Below, piece after piece: positions 33,839 to 43,266 of a stretch of 64,000 nucleotides of DNA. The notes below the pieces were generated by a model that saw only the letters and a program-made list of their open reading frames with translations, had not been told where the DNA came from and did not search any database. Each line of letters opens with the position of its first letter. Position 1 is the first letter of the stretch. The position numbers were made by a program, and so were the translations under genes. The stretch is from an uncultured Dehalococcoidia bacterium (GTDB lineage: Bacteria > Chloroflexota > Dehalococcoidia > Lucifugimonadales > JAAXIE01): positions 2,725,501 to 2,789,500 of the forward strand of contig OX638353.1 in assembly GCA_951813255.1 (NCBI GenBank). Direction: 5' to 3'.

Positions 33839-34219
33839 ATGAAGGTCACGAAGTTTCTACACACCGCCATTCCCACGATGCCCTACGACGAGACCCACGA
33901 CTTCTATACCCGTGTGATGGGCATGAAGATGGCCCCGAGGCCGGAAATACCCGGCATGCCTGGTGCATGGCTGGGCGCGGATGGCGTCTCCGACGAGCCC
34001 CAGGTCCACATCATCGGCTGCGAGCCCACCGGCGAGACCCACGACCCCATCCAGGTGCACTATGCCCTGCAGGTGGAGTCGCTGGACGACGCCATGCGCG
34101 AGTTGGATGCCGAAGGCGTTCCCTACAGGCTCATCGACGGTCTGGTAGGTAACCTGCGCCAGGTGTTCCTGCGGGACCCGGCTGGCAACCAGTTGGAGTT
34201 GCAAGAGCCCCGGAAGTAG
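33839..34219 (+). CDS. VOC (glyoxalase/bleomycin-resistance fold) protein
   Basis: The 126-residue single-VOC protein starts KVTKFLHTAIPTMPYDETHDFYTRVMGM. The C-terminal strand DPAGNQLELQEP has the metal-binding Glu. The N-terminal His in LHTAI fits the first ligand. AAGGAG precedes the ATG. It follows RidA by 90 bases on the same strand and ends in a strong terminator. Confidence 0.88.
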   Translation: MKVTKFLHTAIPTMPYDETHDFYTRVMGMKMAPRPEIPGMPGAWLGADGVSDEPQVHIIGCEPTGETHDPIQVHYALQVESLDDAMRELDAEGVPYRLIDGLVGNLRQVFLRDPAGNQLELQEPRK

Positions 34220-34242
34220 GGCGAACTACGCAGAGTAGGCTA

Positions 34243-34277
34243 AACAAGAGAGGCCAGCATGGCTGGCCTCTCTTGTT
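34243..34277. terminator. bidirectional intrinsic terminator
   Basis: A perfect 16-bp stem (AACAAGAGAGGCCAGC and its complement) encloses the loop ATG, with A/T-rich ends on both sides. It ends the VOC gene on the plus strand and can also end tRNA-Met transcripts on the minus strand. Confidence 0.85.
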
Positions 34278-34338
34278 ATGGGCAATAGTCGAGGCGGATG
34301 CGAGCGAAAGGCAAGAAAGGTAGAAGGTGTGGAAGTGG

Positions 34339-34413
34339 TGGTGGCAACGATAGGATTCGAACCTATGACCTAGCGCTTATGAAGCGCCCGCTCTGCCGCT
34401 GAGCTACGTTGCC
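34339..34413 (-). tRNA. tRNA-Met (anticodon CAT, elongator type)
   Basis: The cloverleaf has acceptor GGCAACG with CGTTGCC, anticodon stem GGCGC/GCGCT, loop TTCATAA and an encoded CCA. The first acceptor pair is G-C, not the C-A mismatch of initiators, so it is an elongator Met or, less likely, tRNA-Ile2. Confidence 0.93.
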
Positions 34414-34502
34414 CCCTGAGGCCAGCCGACCAGCCGCCTGACAATGACCTCAATGTAGAATACTGTAGCTGTGGGTTATGCTCCCTGTCAAACGTGGCTG
34501 CT

Positions 34503-34844
34503 ATGTCTCATGACCTCGCTAACACTGCCAATGCCCTGCGCGCACGGCTGCGCGAATCGGCGGGGCTAGTGAGGCCTTTCCCTACGTTTCTGGGGCGGAA
34601 CTGGTTGGAGGCGGTGGAGGTGGAGCTAGAGCTGGGTGGTGGTGTGGTGGATGTGGACCGGGGGTGCGTGGTGGTGTGCCCCGACGGGGAGTTGTATGAG
34701 CTGGTGCTTAGGCTCTTGCCGGGGGCGGAGGTGGTGAGCGACCCGAACCCAGCGGAGGAGTTAGTGCCTTTGGCACTGACGGACGCAGAGTATGTGATGT
34801 GGGCGCAGGCGGCTCTGGAGGCATTGAGGTTCTACCTAGAGTGA
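34503..34844 (+). CDS. hypothetical protein
   Basis: A 113-residue acidic frame with no recognised family. It has a Val/Glu-rich middle (EAVEVELELGGGVVDVDRG) and ends in a helix, AEYVMWAQAALEALRFYLE. An in-frame GTG nine bases upstream is an alternative start; neither has a strong Shine-Dalgarno. It ends four bases before the convergent moaC. Confidence 0.55.
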   Translation: MSHDLANTANALRARLRESAGLVRPFPTFLGRNWLEAVEVELELGGGVVDVDRGCVVVCPDGELYELVLRLLPGAEVVSDPNPAEELVPLALTDAEYVMWAQAALEALRFYLE

Positions 34845-34848
34845 AGGG

Positions 34849-35343
34849 TCATTCCAGGATGATGTCCCCGCTCTTGCCACCTCGCTTGCTGATCAGGCGG
34901 ACGGCATCGATGCGCATGGCGCGGTCGACTGACTTGCACATATCGTAGAGGGCTAGGGCGGCGACCGAGACGGCGGTCATGGCCTCCATTTCCACGCCGG
35001 TCTTGGCCGAGGTGGCGGCGGTCGCGGTGATCTCCACGCCATGACGCTCTAGGTCGGGCTCAAGGTCGACGGCTACCCGGTCAATGGGCATGGGGTGGCA
35101 GAGGGGGATGAGTTGGGAGGTCTGCTTGGCCCCCATGATCCCAGCCAAGCGGGCTACGGCGAAGACATCACCCTTCTCCATCGACCCTTCTTGGATTCGG
35201 GTGAGGGTTTCGGGCTTCATGGATACGAAGCCCTTGGCGACTGCCTCGCGGCGGGTGGGCTCTTTCCAGCCCACGTCCACCATGCTGGCACGGCCTTGGG
35301 GGTCGAGGTGGGTAAGTCCTGAAGGAGTAGGTTGCTGAGTCAT
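34849..35343 (-). CDS. moaC: cyclic pyranopterin monophosphate synthase MoaC
   Basis: The 164-residue protein opens [31 protein letters not shown]. The active-site segment [20 protein letters not shown] and [26 protein letters not shown] are typical. It makes cyclic pyranopterin from the product of MoaA. Its ATG overlaps the rnhA stop (ATGA). The molybdenum cofactor would serve the hydroxylase at 7515-11238. Confidence 0.96.
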   Translation of the reverse strand: MTQQPTPSGLTHLDPQGRASMVDVGWKEPTRREAVAKGFVSMKPETLTRIQEGSMEKGDVFAVARLAGIMGAKQTSQLIPLCHPMPIDRVAVDLEPDLERHGVEITATAATSAKTGVEMEAMTAVSVAALALYDMCKSVDRAMRIDAVRLISKRGGKSGDIILE

Positions 35344-35831
35344 CTCGACCTCCGTGCGGTGGACTCGTATTCCGTGTCGGGGGGCTGGCCAGTTTTGCGC
35401 GCTTCGCCGTTAGCGAGCCTGTCGCAGCGTTCGTTCATGGGGTGGCCTGCGTGACCCTTCACCCAGCGGAACTTCACGTTGTGCCCTTGGCAGAGATCCA
35501 ACAGCTTCTGCCACAGGTCGGGATTGATGGCGCGTTCCGTTTTTGTGCGCATCCACCCGTTCTTGCGCCACCGCTCGGCCCATCGCTTTTCCATGGCGTT
35601 CACCAAGTACTGGGAGTCGCTGTAGAGGGTGACTGAGCAGGGGTGGGTTAGGGCCTCCAGACCCTTGATGGCTGCAAGAATCTCCATGCGGTTGTTGGTG
35701 GTCAGGCGATTCCCGCCGGATAGTTCCCGCTTCTGCGACCCGTGTATCAGAACCACGCCGTAACCACCGGGACCTGGGTTGCCTATGCAGGCGCCGTCGG
35801 TGTAGATGGTGACCTCTGGTGTGCTGGCCAA
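35340..35831 (-). CDS. rnhA: ribonuclease HI
   Basis: The 163-residue enzyme has all RNase HI catalytic positions: [16 protein letters not shown] (Asp), [13 protein letters not shown] (Glu), [11 protein letters not shown] (Asp), and [17 protein letters not shown] (His and Asp). It cuts RNA in RNA-DNA hybrids. It lies between moaA and moaC, overlapping moaC. Confidence 0.96.
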   Translation of the reverse strand: MASTPEVTIYTDGACIGNPGPGGYGVVLIHGSQKRELSGGNRLTTNNRMEILAAIKGLEALTHPCSVTLYSDSQYLVNAMEKRWAERWRKNGWMRTKTERAINPDLWQKLLDLCQGHNVKFRWVKGHAGHPMNERCDRLANGEARKTGQPPDTEYESTARRSR

Positions 35832-35837
35832 GGGCCG

Positions 35838-36857
35838 CTATCCGCCGATCTGGTACATCTCAATCTTACGGCGAGGGCTGCCTGCGGCCACCAAGTCGGA
35901 ACGCTCTTCCGAGTAGCGGTCGGTCCGTGCACCCCAGACACCGGAGATGAGATCCAACAACTCCTGGTCTGTGGCGCCGGCGCGGAGAGGCGCACGCAGG
36001 TCCTTGCCTTGGTCGGCGAAGAGGCAGGTGAAGAGCTTGCCGTCGGTGGAGAGACGGGCACGGGTGCAGTCTCCACAGAAGGGTTGACTGACGGAGGCGA
36101 TGATGCCTATCTCGCCCTGACCGTCTTGGTAACGGTAGCGCTTGGCCACCTCCCCACGGTAGTTGGCGTCCACGGCTTCCAAGGGGAATTCGGCGTTGAT
36201 AGCGTCGACGATCTCGGCGGCGGTGACAACTTCGTTGGGGTCCCAGCCATTGATGTTGCCCACGTCCATGTACTCGATGTAGCGGATGATGTGGCCTGTG
36301 CCACGAAAATAGCGAGCGAGGTCGACGATGGTGTGGTCGTTGACGCCACGCTGCACCACGCAGTTAATCTTGATGGGATGGAGGCCCACTTGGTTGGCAC
36401 GCTCGATGCCCCGCAGGACACGGTCGGTGCCGTAACCGCGGCCGTTCATCTGGGCGAAGACTTCGTCGTCCATTGAATCCAAGCTGACAGTGATGCGTCC
36501 GAGGCCGGCATCCTTGAGGCCTTGGGCTTGACGGGCTAGGAGGTAGCCATTGGTGGTTAGGGTCAGGTCGTCCACACCATCGACCTGTGAGAGCATGCCT
36601 ACGAGGCTTTCCAGGTTGGCGCGGACGAGGGGCTCGCCGCCGGTTAGGCGAACCTTGTTGACGCCAAGCTGAGCGAAGAGCCCCACGAGCCGTGTGATTT
36701 CCTCGAAGGCCAGCAACTCGGGCTTGGGGAGGAACTGGTACCGTTCTCCGTAAATCTCGGCAGGCATGCAGTAGGGGCAGCGGAAGTTGCAGCGGTCGGT
36801 GACCGACACCCGGAGGTCTCGCAGAGGGCGGTTCATCCTGTCAATCAGTGGTGTCAT
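35838..36857 (-). CDS. moaA: GTP 3',8-cyclase MoaA
   Basis: This is a radical SAM enzyme of about 339 residues. VSVTDRCNFRCPYCMPAEI holds the CxxxCxxC cluster. PFCGDCTRARLSTDGKLFTCLF holds the second, GTP-side cluster. The chain ends in IGG, the C-terminal Gly-Gly seen in active MoaA. MTPLIDRMNRPLRDL is taken as the start. It is six bases from rnhA. Confidence 0.95.
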   Translation of the reverse strand: MTPLIDRMNRPLRDLRVSVTDRCNFRCPYCMPAEIYGERYQFLPKPELLAFEEITRLVGLFAQLGVNKVRLTGGEPLVRANLESLVGMLSQVDGVDDLTLTTNGYLLARQAQGLKDAGLGRITVSLDSMDDEVFAQMNGRGYGTDRVLRGIERANQVGLHPIKINCVVQRGVNDHTIVDLARYFRGTGHIIRYIEYMDVGNINGWDPNEVVTAAEIVDAINAEFPLEAVDANYRGEVAKRYRYQDGQGEIGIIASVSQPFCGDCTRARLSTDGKLFTCLFADQGKDLRAPLRAGATDQELLDLISGVWGARTDRYSEERSDLVAAGSPRRKIEMYQIGG

Positions 36858-36870
36858 AACTGGTGGCACA

Positions 36871-37491
36871 CTAGCTGGCGGGCCAATCCCGGAAGAGGGC
36901 AGCGGCTTTTTGTGCTGCCTGCCCGCGATGGCTCAAGGAGTTCTTTTCGTCCATGGGCAACTGGGCGGTGGTCAAGCCCTTCTGCGGTAACAGGAAGACG
37001 GGATCATAACCGAAGCCACCGTCTCCTGCTGGCTCATATTGTATTATACCCTCCACTGTCCCTTCTACCGTTACAGGTTCTATATTGGGAGCCGCGATGG
37101 CTATGACGCATCGAAAGCGAGCGCTGCGGAGATTCCACGGGACACCACGCATATTGTGCAGCAGCAGGTCGACGCGCCCTTCGTCGTTGAGGCCCTCGCT
37201 CCCGTAGCGAGCGGAGTAGACCCCGGGGTCTCCCCCCAAGGCGTCGACTTCGAGACCTGAATCGTCGGCCAAGGTCAACAGGCCTGTCAGTTGCGAGTAG
37301 GCTTGGGCCTTGATGATCGCGTTATCCTGGAAAGTTGTGCCAGTCTCCTCCACCTCTTCGGACACGCCTTGTTCAAGAAGGGACGTGAGGGAGAACGGCA
37401 CGTCTCTCAACAGAGTCACGAACTCTCGCAGCTTACCGTCGTTGTGGGTGGCGATAAGAAGTTGTCGGCCTTGAGACCCGTTGCTCGTCAT
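36871..37491 (-). CDS. rdgB: RdgB/HAM1 nucleoside triphosphate pyrophosphatase
   Basis: This enzyme of about 206 residues has LLIATHNDGKLREF at its start, TLADDSGLEVDALGGDPGVYSARYG in the middle and GGFGYDPVFLLPQKGLT, SHRGQAAQKA at the end. It destroys ITP, XTP and similar purine triphosphates. The start ATG 37491 is preferred over a longer frame whose first 27 residues have no family likeness. Confidence 0.94.
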   Translation of the reverse strand: MTSNGSQGRQLLIATHNDGKLREFVTLLRDVPFSLTSLLEQGVSEEVEETGTTFQDNAIIKAQAYSQLTGLLTLADDSGLEVDALGGDPGVYSARYGSEGLNDEGRVDLLLHNMRGVPWNLRSARFRCVIAIAAPNIEPVTVEGTVEGIIQYEPAGDGGFGYDPVFLLPQKGLTTAQLPMDEKNSLSHRGQAAQKAAALFRDWPAS

Positions 37492-37594
37492 ACGTGTCAG
37501 ACTCTCAGATGCAGTTAGAACGCGGTGGGATAGCAGAACGGGGGCGCGTGATATCGCACCCCCGTTCGTCAAAGCCGGATTTCACATGGACCTG

Positions 37595-38779
37595 CTAGCC
37601 GCTGGGTTGGGCTGTCTTTTCGGCGGCAGGACCAGTGCCATTGGTCGACTCGCGGACGGCGAACCTCTCCATGAGGTTGGTGACGGTGGTGCGGAAGCCA
37701 CTGTACTCCAATTCAGTGTAGGGCAGCATGGCAGCGCCGGACCAGCCTTGGTCGCGCATGGCGAAGGCCTTCTCTTGGGCTTTGCGGCGCACCTCGTCCC
37801 ATGCCGGGTTGTCGAAGAAGTCGACCATTGAGTCTGAGAACTTCCCTTCGGTGCTCAGAGAGAAGCCGATGCAGGAGACGATAGGCAGGCAGTACATCCC
37901 GGTCACAGCCGTGTTGATGGGCACCGGCATCAAGGGCATGACGTGGGAGCCACGGGCGTCGCCACCAACGTAGTGTGCCTTGGCGAATGGCGAGAGGAGT
38001 TCCTCGGGGGCAGGGAAGATTCCCTGGTTACGCACGATGGCCACCGGGTCATCCTTCCCTGTGTAGGTGCCGGCGACGTTGTGCAACCGCTGCGCCGATA
38101 TGGCGGCGGCCATCTGGCCCTCGTGTGTGCGGGAGGTGATGCTGTCGATGCCGAAGCGCTCGTTGTCGCGCAGCAGCGCGGTGATATGGTAGTAATCGTC
38201 GGGGGCGTTGAGTTCGAGCATGCTGTCGCCGGAGGTGTTGTCCATATCGATGACATGGAAGGTGAAGCCCTTGATCATGTTGGGCAGCATCAGCCCGGCA
38301 CAGTACATGGGGTCAGCGAATCCGAGGAACAGGGGCAGGTTATAGGCGCCAGGACCGCACTTGTCGGCCGCCAGCACCATGAAGGACTCGGCTGGCCGGC
38401 CTCGGTTGGTCTTCACCGGATCATGGTCGAACTCGACCTCGGCCACGGCAGGCCCTGCTCCGCGCAAGTTGCCTGAGGGGGCGTCCACAAGCAGGTCCTG
38501 ACCTGCGCCGTAGAGGCCGTAGTCCCGGGCTATGTTCGTGGCACGGATGAAGGAGTCCCAAGCGAACTGGTGTATCTCCTCGTAGTTGGGCCCATGGGTA
38601 TGGGACATGATGATGGCGATGTCGTCCCCAGTGTGGGAGACGTACGCGTCAAGCAGGAGCCCTTGGCTCACGGCCTGCTGAGCATCGTTCTCCACAGAGG
38701 CTATCATACGCGCGGAGGGCCTTGTGTGCCCTCCGATTGAACCTACGTCTGCTTTCAGGATCGAGATGGTCGTCTTCAC
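37595..38779 (-). CDS. bifunctional fructose-1,6-bisphosphate aldolase/phosphatase (archaeal type)
   Basis: The 394-residue protein matches the class V FBPase (FBPA/P) of archaea and some deep-branching bacteria: ISILKADVGSIGGHTRPS at the N-terminus, VSHTGDDIAIIMSHTHG (metal ligands), GAGQDLLVDAPSGNLRGAGPAVAEVEF and AADKCGPGAYNLPLFLGFADP. It makes fructose-6-phosphate from triose phosphates in gluconeogenesis. The start is GTG with AAGGAGG upstream. It heads the leftward group with rdgB, moaA, rnhA and moaC. Confidence 0.95.
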   Translation of the reverse strand: MKTTISILKADVGSIGGHTRPSARMIASVENDAQQAVSQGLLLDAYVSHTGDDIAIIMSHTHGPNYEEIHQFAWDSFIRATNIARDYGLYGAGQDLLVDAPSGNLRGAGPAVAEVEFDHDPVKTNRGRPAESFMVLAADKCGPGAYNLPLFLGFADPMYCAGLMLPNMIKGFTFHVIDMDNTSGDSMLELNAPDDYYHITALLRDNERFGIDSITSRTHEGQMAAAISAQRLHNVAGTYTGKDDPVAIVRNQGIFPAPEELLSPFAKAHYVGGDARGSHVMPLMPVPINTAVTGMYCLPIVSCIGFSLSTEGKFSDSMVDFFDNPAWDEVRRKAQEKAFAMRDQGWSGAAMLPYTELEYSGFRTTVTNLMERFAVRESTNGTGPAAEKTAQPSG

Positions 38780-39161
38780 GCCGCCTCCTTAAGAGAAGAT
38801 AGCAGGCCCGGCCTTTATGTAATCCGAAGTTTTGGGAGATGGATTCGAAAGCCTAGCTACTATCGACTATGGAAAAAGTTTCGTATAGATTCGTATAGAA
38901 AGGTCTCTGGTGGTCGCGAGGAATCCTATATGCTCGCTCTCACAGCCTCTATGACCGAGGTAGAAGTCTATCAGTGGGGGTTGTGGCTGTCAATTTTTGC
39001 GGGGTCCCACGAACGTTCTGAAAGTGCATTGAAGACCGCTCTCGGTGTGCCGATGACTGACATAACAGCGATGGGTGGGCTTCACCCTCAGCATGTAACT
39101 GTGTACCATGCCATTTGGAAGCTGGGAGTTGGCCAATCCTCACTGAAAGCGAAACTCGCTC
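38780..39161 (+). other. intergenic region before the MmgE/PrpD gene
   Basis: No supported gene lies here. An 82-codon frame (38930-39178) overlaps the next gene and has no family likeness. A perfect tandem repeat (38880-38899) is the only clear structure. Confidence 0.5.
38880..38899 (+). repeat. perfect 10-bp tandem repeat (TTCGTATAGA twice)
   Basis: TTCGTATAGA is repeated exactly with no gap. It sits in an AT-richer part of the region between the divergent FBPA/P and MmgE/PrpD genes and could be a regulator site, or a slip product. Confidence 0.6.
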
Positions 39162-40529
39162 ATGAGCAACTATCTTAAGCGACTGGCGGAATTTGCTGCA
39201 GAGACCACCTTGGAAGACTTGGATGACCCCACGTTGGTAGCTGTGCAGGATGTCGTGCTCGATACCGTGGGCGCGATGCTGGCGGGAAGCCGTGAACCGG
39301 AGAACCTCAAGCTGGCCCAATGGGCAGCCCTCGAATCAGGGGCGGGTACCTCCCAACTCAGTACCTCCCGTCTCATCGGGCACCGCATAGAAGCCCGTCC
39401 CATGTGGGCTGCTCTCTCCAACAGCACTGCCGGAGTCGCCTTGGAAGTGGATGAAGGCAACAGATGGGGAGGCGGGCACCCTGCCATCCATACCGTTCCT
39501 GCGGCGCTGGCCACCGCAGAGGTGATGCGGGCTGACGGGAAGGCGCTGATGGAGAGCGTGCTGGTGGGATACGAGGTGCTGTCGCGAATTGGGGGCGCAA
39601 CCCAAGCTTACCCCCGGGTGCATTCCCACGGCACTTGGGGCGCCATAGGCACAGCAGTGGCAGTGGCCAAGCTCCGGGGTTGGGACGGGCCTGCAATCGA
39701 GAGGGTCATCAATATTGCCGCCTCGATGACTCCCGCCAATACTTGGTCGCCCTGCTTCTCCGGATCAACTATTCGCAACCTGTATCCAGGGCGGGCCGCA
39801 TTCAACGGCATGCTGGCCGTGCAGTTGGCCGATTGCGGGTTTCAAGGCCTGAATGATGGGCCTTCAGACGTGTACGATGGCTTTCTAGGGCAGAGCTTTG
39901 ACCGGGACGCGGTGGTGGAAGGGTTGGGGCAGGGCTACCGCATCGCACAGAACTACTTCAAGTTCCATGCCTGCTGCCTCTACAACCATCCAACTTTGGA
40001 CGCTGTCCTATCACTTTCCAAGCGATATGCCATCGACGCGTCGGAAGTGGAATGGGTGGAGGTCACCACCATACCATTCGGGGCTGAATTCATGGCCTAC
40101 GATGACCCGGACAATCAGCTGAGCGCCAAATTTTCCATACCTCATGCCGTGGCCTCTGCACTGATCCGTCGCCGTACCGATATAACCTCCTTCTACCCCG
40201 ATCAAGTGTCGGATGCCGAAATACGGCAGTTGGCCGCCAAGGTGAGGATAGACACTGACCCGGAGATGGCGATGCGCCGTCACGACTACCCGTCGGCCCG
40301 TGTCGCCATCGGCATGAAGAATGGTCGGCAGTTAAGGGACGAGACGGTGATCGTGCGGGGAGACAGGCAAAATCCAGTGCCCCGGGAGGAACTAGTAGAC
40401 AAGTTCATGTTCCTCAACGAAGAGCTTCTTGGTAGAAGAGGCGCAGATGAAGTTGTGAACAAAACGCACATGCTCCAAGAGGTAGCCGATGTGCGAGAGT
40501 TGACGGCTCTACTTGTGCCTGTGAGGTAG
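39162..40529 (+). CDS. MmgE/PrpD family protein
   Basis: The 455-residue protein shows the MmgE/PrpD pattern: DTVGAMLAGSREPENLKLAQWA, GHRIEARPMWAALSNSTAGVALEVDEGNRW, HPAIHTVPAALATAEVM, GAIGTAVAVAKLRG and YFKFHACCLYNHPTLDAVL. Relatives are 2-methylcitrate dehydratase and aconitate decarboxylase-type enzymes. The substrate cannot be told without the family subgroup. The Shine-Dalgarno is weak. Confidence 0.9.
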   Translation: MSNYLKRLAEFAAETTLEDLDDPTLVAVQDVVLDTVGAMLAGSREPENLKLAQWAALESGAGTSQLSTSRLIGHRIEARPMWAALSNSTAGVALEVDEGNRWGGGHPAIHTVPAALATAEVMRADGKALMESVLVGYEVLSRIGGATQAYPRVHSHGTWGAIGTAVAVAKLRGWDGPAIERVINIAASMTPANTWSPCFSGSTIRNLYPGRAAFNGMLAVQLADCGFQGLNDGPSDVYDGFLGQSFDRDAVVEGLGQGYRIAQNYFKFHACCLYNHPTLDAVLSLSKRYAIDASEVEWVEVTTIPFGAEFMAYDDPDNQLSAKFSIPHAVASALIRRRTDITSFYPDQVSDAEIRQLAAKVRIDTDPEMAMRRHDYPSARVAIGMKNGRQLRDETVIVRGDRQNPVPREELVDKFMFLNEELLGRRGADEVVNKTHMLQEVADVRELTALLVPVR

Positions 40530-40896
40530 GTGGCCTCCTCCGGAGTCCTCATCAGGCTCCCTTCAACAACCGGGCTCCCCTGTGTTGCCACAGCACAACT
40601 GCCAACGTCGGAGCTTGATCCCAGTGTTCCGCGCCACCAGCCATAACCATACGTGCCTGGGCATGCCGGAGCGAGCGCGGAACAGCTCTTTGAGGAATCT
40701 CCGTATTAGAGAAATCATATTGCAGCGAGTATAGCAGGCAATACTGAAGCACTAGCTGCGACACCGGATCCCTGCCCTTATTCGGAGCGCCAGCCGACTC
40801 AGCGGCCCGTTATTTGCGAGGCATGACATTTTGGGCGCGCGCGATTGGAATCCCGTCTATATAATCACCCGCGACCTCTTCCCTTGGAGTGTTCTG
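40530..40896 (+). other. intergenic region, nothing recognised
   Basis: No supported gene is seen. A TATAAT at 40860-40865 lies 32 bases before the ComM-like start and may be a -10 box, but no -35 is found at the right distance. Confidence 0.4.
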
Positions 40897-42435
40897 ATGC
40901 TTGCCAAATCAAAGACCTGCGCGGTCGTGGGGCTCGACGGATATATTGTGGAAGTAGAGGTGGACATCTCACCGGGCCTGCCTGCTTTCACCATCGTTGG
41001 ACTGCCGGACACTGCGGTGCAGGAATCCCGGGAGCGCGTTCGTTCCGCCATCCGAAATTCGGGCCTCGAATTTCCCATGCGACGAATCACAGTTAACCTA
41101 GCCCCAGCCGACCTGCGCAAAGCCGGACCCGCCTACGACCTGCCCATCGCAGTGGGTGTCCTGCTCAGTTCGGGACAGGTGACCGACGACGTATCCAACA
41201 GCCTGTTTCTAGGGGAACTTTCCCTGGACGGCAGCTTGCGACGCACCAGCGCCATTCTTTCAATGGTAGCCGTGGGGCGCGAGCAGGGCCTCAGCAAGGT
41301 GTTCGTTCCCGTGGACAACGCCTCGGAGGCTTCCCTGGTGAAAGGTATGGACGCAGTGCCCGTGCACAACCTCGCAGAATTGGTTGGCCACTTGCGAGGT
41401 GAACTGGAACTGTCGGCCTTTTGTGGCGAGCAATATGTCGCCGAGAAGTCCGGATGCTACGATGCTTCGCCCGCCTCCGCGGACGTGGACATCGCTAACG
41501 TGCGAGGCCAGGATCACGCCAAGCGCGCTCTGGAGGTTGCTGCTGCGGGGGCCCACAACCTGCTGATGGTTGGCCCGCCCGGCGGTGGCAAGACCCTGCT
41601 GGCACGGGCCATGCCGACGATCTTGCCTTCCATGACCAATGAAGAGGCCATGGAGGTGACCAAGATATACAGTATCGGAGGCATGCTCCCTGCGTCGCAC
41701 CCTTTGGTGGCGGACCGTCCCTTCCGCTCGCCTCATTACACTATTTCCAATGCAGGCTTGGTTGGTGGCGGTCGTCTTCCCAAGCCCGGAGAAATCACGC
41801 TTGCCCATCGTGGCGTCCTCTTCCTCGACGAACTGCCGGAGTTTGGGCACTCGGCACTGGAATCGCTCCGCCAACCCTTGGAGGACCGGACAGTATCTAT
41901 CTGCCGTGCCCAAGGGAGCGTGACCTTCCCTGCTAATTTCATGATGGTGGGTGCCATGAACCCCTGCCCTTGTGGGTTCCATGGCGATCCCAAGAAAAAC
42001 TGTACCTGCGCCCCTTCCACAGTGGCCAAGTACCAGAGGCGTATCAGCGGTCCGTTGTTGGACCGCATCGACCTAGTTGTGGACATCCCAGCGGTTGAAT
42101 ACGACGACTTGGTTGCGCCGGAGGGGCAGCAAAGTTCGGCGGATGTGCGTCCACGGGTGGAGACGGCACGCCTGCGCCAACGGGAACGGTTCTGCGCCGC
42201 ACCTTTGGCAGCCAACTCGGAGATGGGTCCGCGCGAAGTGTGGGATTTCTGTCAAACGGAGGAGGCCGCGAAGAAGTTGCTGCAGATGGCCATGAACCAA
42301 CTCAATCTCTCGGCCCGCTCGTTCCATCGCGTGCTGAAGGTGGCGTTGACCATAGCTGACTTGGAGGGTAGTCCCAACATAGCAGTCGCTCATTTGGCTG
42401 AGGCGCTCCAATACCGTCCACGAAGTATGGCATGA
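40897..42435 (+). CDS. YifB/ComM-family Mg-chelatase-like AAA+ ATPase
   Basis: The 512-residue protein has the Lon-like N-terminal domain (CAVVGLDGYIVEVEVDISPGLPAFTIVGLPDTAVQESRERVRSA), then Walker A GPPGGGKTLLAR and Walker B GVLFLDELPEF. CxxC pairs sit in MNPCPCGFHGDPKKNC. A C-terminal Mg-chelatase helical domain ends it. ComM is a helicase that drives branch migration in natural transformation. The ATG at 40897 is preferred over an earlier frame. Confidence 0.93.
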   Translation: MLAKSKTCAVVGLDGYIVEVEVDISPGLPAFTIVGLPDTAVQESRERVRSAIRNSGLEFPMRRITVNLAPADLRKAGPAYDLPIAVGVLLSSGQVTDDVSNSLFLGELSLDGSLRRTSAILSMVAVGREQGLSKVFVPVDNASEASLVKGMDAVPVHNLAELVGHLRGELELSAFCGEQYVAEKSGCYDASPASADVDIANVRGQDHAKRALEVAAAGAHNLLMVGPPGGGKTLLARAMPTILPSMTNEEAMEVTKIYSIGGMLPASHPLVADRPFRSPHYTISNAGLVGGGRLPKPGEITLAHRGVLFLDELPEFGHSALESLRQPLEDRTVSICRAQGSVTFPANFMMVGAMNPCPCGFHGDPKKNCTCAPSTVAKYQRRISGPLLDRIDLVVDIPAVEYDDLVAPEGQQSSADVRPRVETARLRQRERFCAAPLAANSEMGPREVWDFCQTEEAAKKLLQMAMNQLNLSARSFHRVLKVALTIADLEGSPNIAVAHLAEALQYRPRSMA

Positions 42436-42458
42436 GGCTCAGGTCCGATGGACGGGTC

Positions 42459-43019
42459 CTAGCCGAAGGACGGCTTCGTAACCATTAGGTAAAGGGAGCA
42501 GATAGGCAATGCAGTTGCCAGCCCTCCCCAGAAGTACCATTTGTGTACGGCGGAGAGTAACTGCGGAGGAGGCGAGTTCGAGTAGCGATTTGGGTCCGAG
42601 AGTACCGCCATGCGGTGCTGGACTGGAATCAGGATTCCCACCCATATCACTCCGGACGCTGTGAACAGTCCTAGGGCCACCGATATCCAGGTAAGTTGAT
42701 AAATGGCGTCCCGCCCTCCCCAAGCTGCGAACACCATGGCAAGACCATTCATGAGTATCAGAAGCACTCCAGGGAAGGTGAAGAGCAGGTCGGCCCGGAT
42801 GACGGCCTTGGCGGAAAAATGTATTACAGGAAGGCTACGTGTCCGCTCTGCCATGACCATCCAAGCAGCAGTCACGATAATGTTGCCGAGGAAGACAACA
42901 GCACCAGCGATATGCAGGAACGTGTGCCACCGGTAGGGGTATAACGGCAGGGATACGGCTACGGCCGCTATGACGAGAACTCCATAAGCTAGCCATTCGT
43001 TCCGGTGGATGTATCGCAA
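42459..43019 (-). CDS. DUF2269-like integral membrane protein
   Basis: The 186-residue protein has about four membrane helices (residues about 10-30, 38-60, 80-100, 115-140) and one near the end. HIAGAVVFLGNIIVTAAWMVMAERT fits the DUF2269 pattern. Function unknown; cytoplasmic membrane. Confidence 0.7.
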   Translation of the reverse strand: MRYIHRNEWLAYGVLVIAAVAVSLPLYPYRWHTFLHIAGAVVFLGNIIVTAAWMVMAERTRSLPVIHFSAKAVIRADLLFTFPGVLLILMNGLAMVFAAWGGRDAIYQLTWISVALGLFTASGVIWVGILIPVQHRMAVLSDPNRYSNSPPPQLLSAVHKWYFWGGLATALPICSLYLMVTKPSFG

Positions 43020-43266
43020 CGTAACTCCCTTAGCGGGTTCGCCAACGAAGGGACAGGAAGGGATTCAGCGATCGCTGAATCCGTGAGCTTCCAAGCCTAA
43101 TGGCGGGGTGAGGAAGAGGGAAGTAAGCCATTGAGGCGAACGCTCCCATGTTAACTGAGAAGGGCCATAGGCGTATACGTCTGTATCCAAGCTTGACCCT
43201 GCTAAGGAACCTCAGTTACGATTGCGAGCACTATCGCGCAGAGCAGTGAGTGAAAGGAGCGACGGG

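Noticed and set aside
38930-39178. 82-codon ORF before the MmgE/PrpD gene
   Set aside because: It overlaps the next start, has no Shine-Dalgarno and no family likeness.
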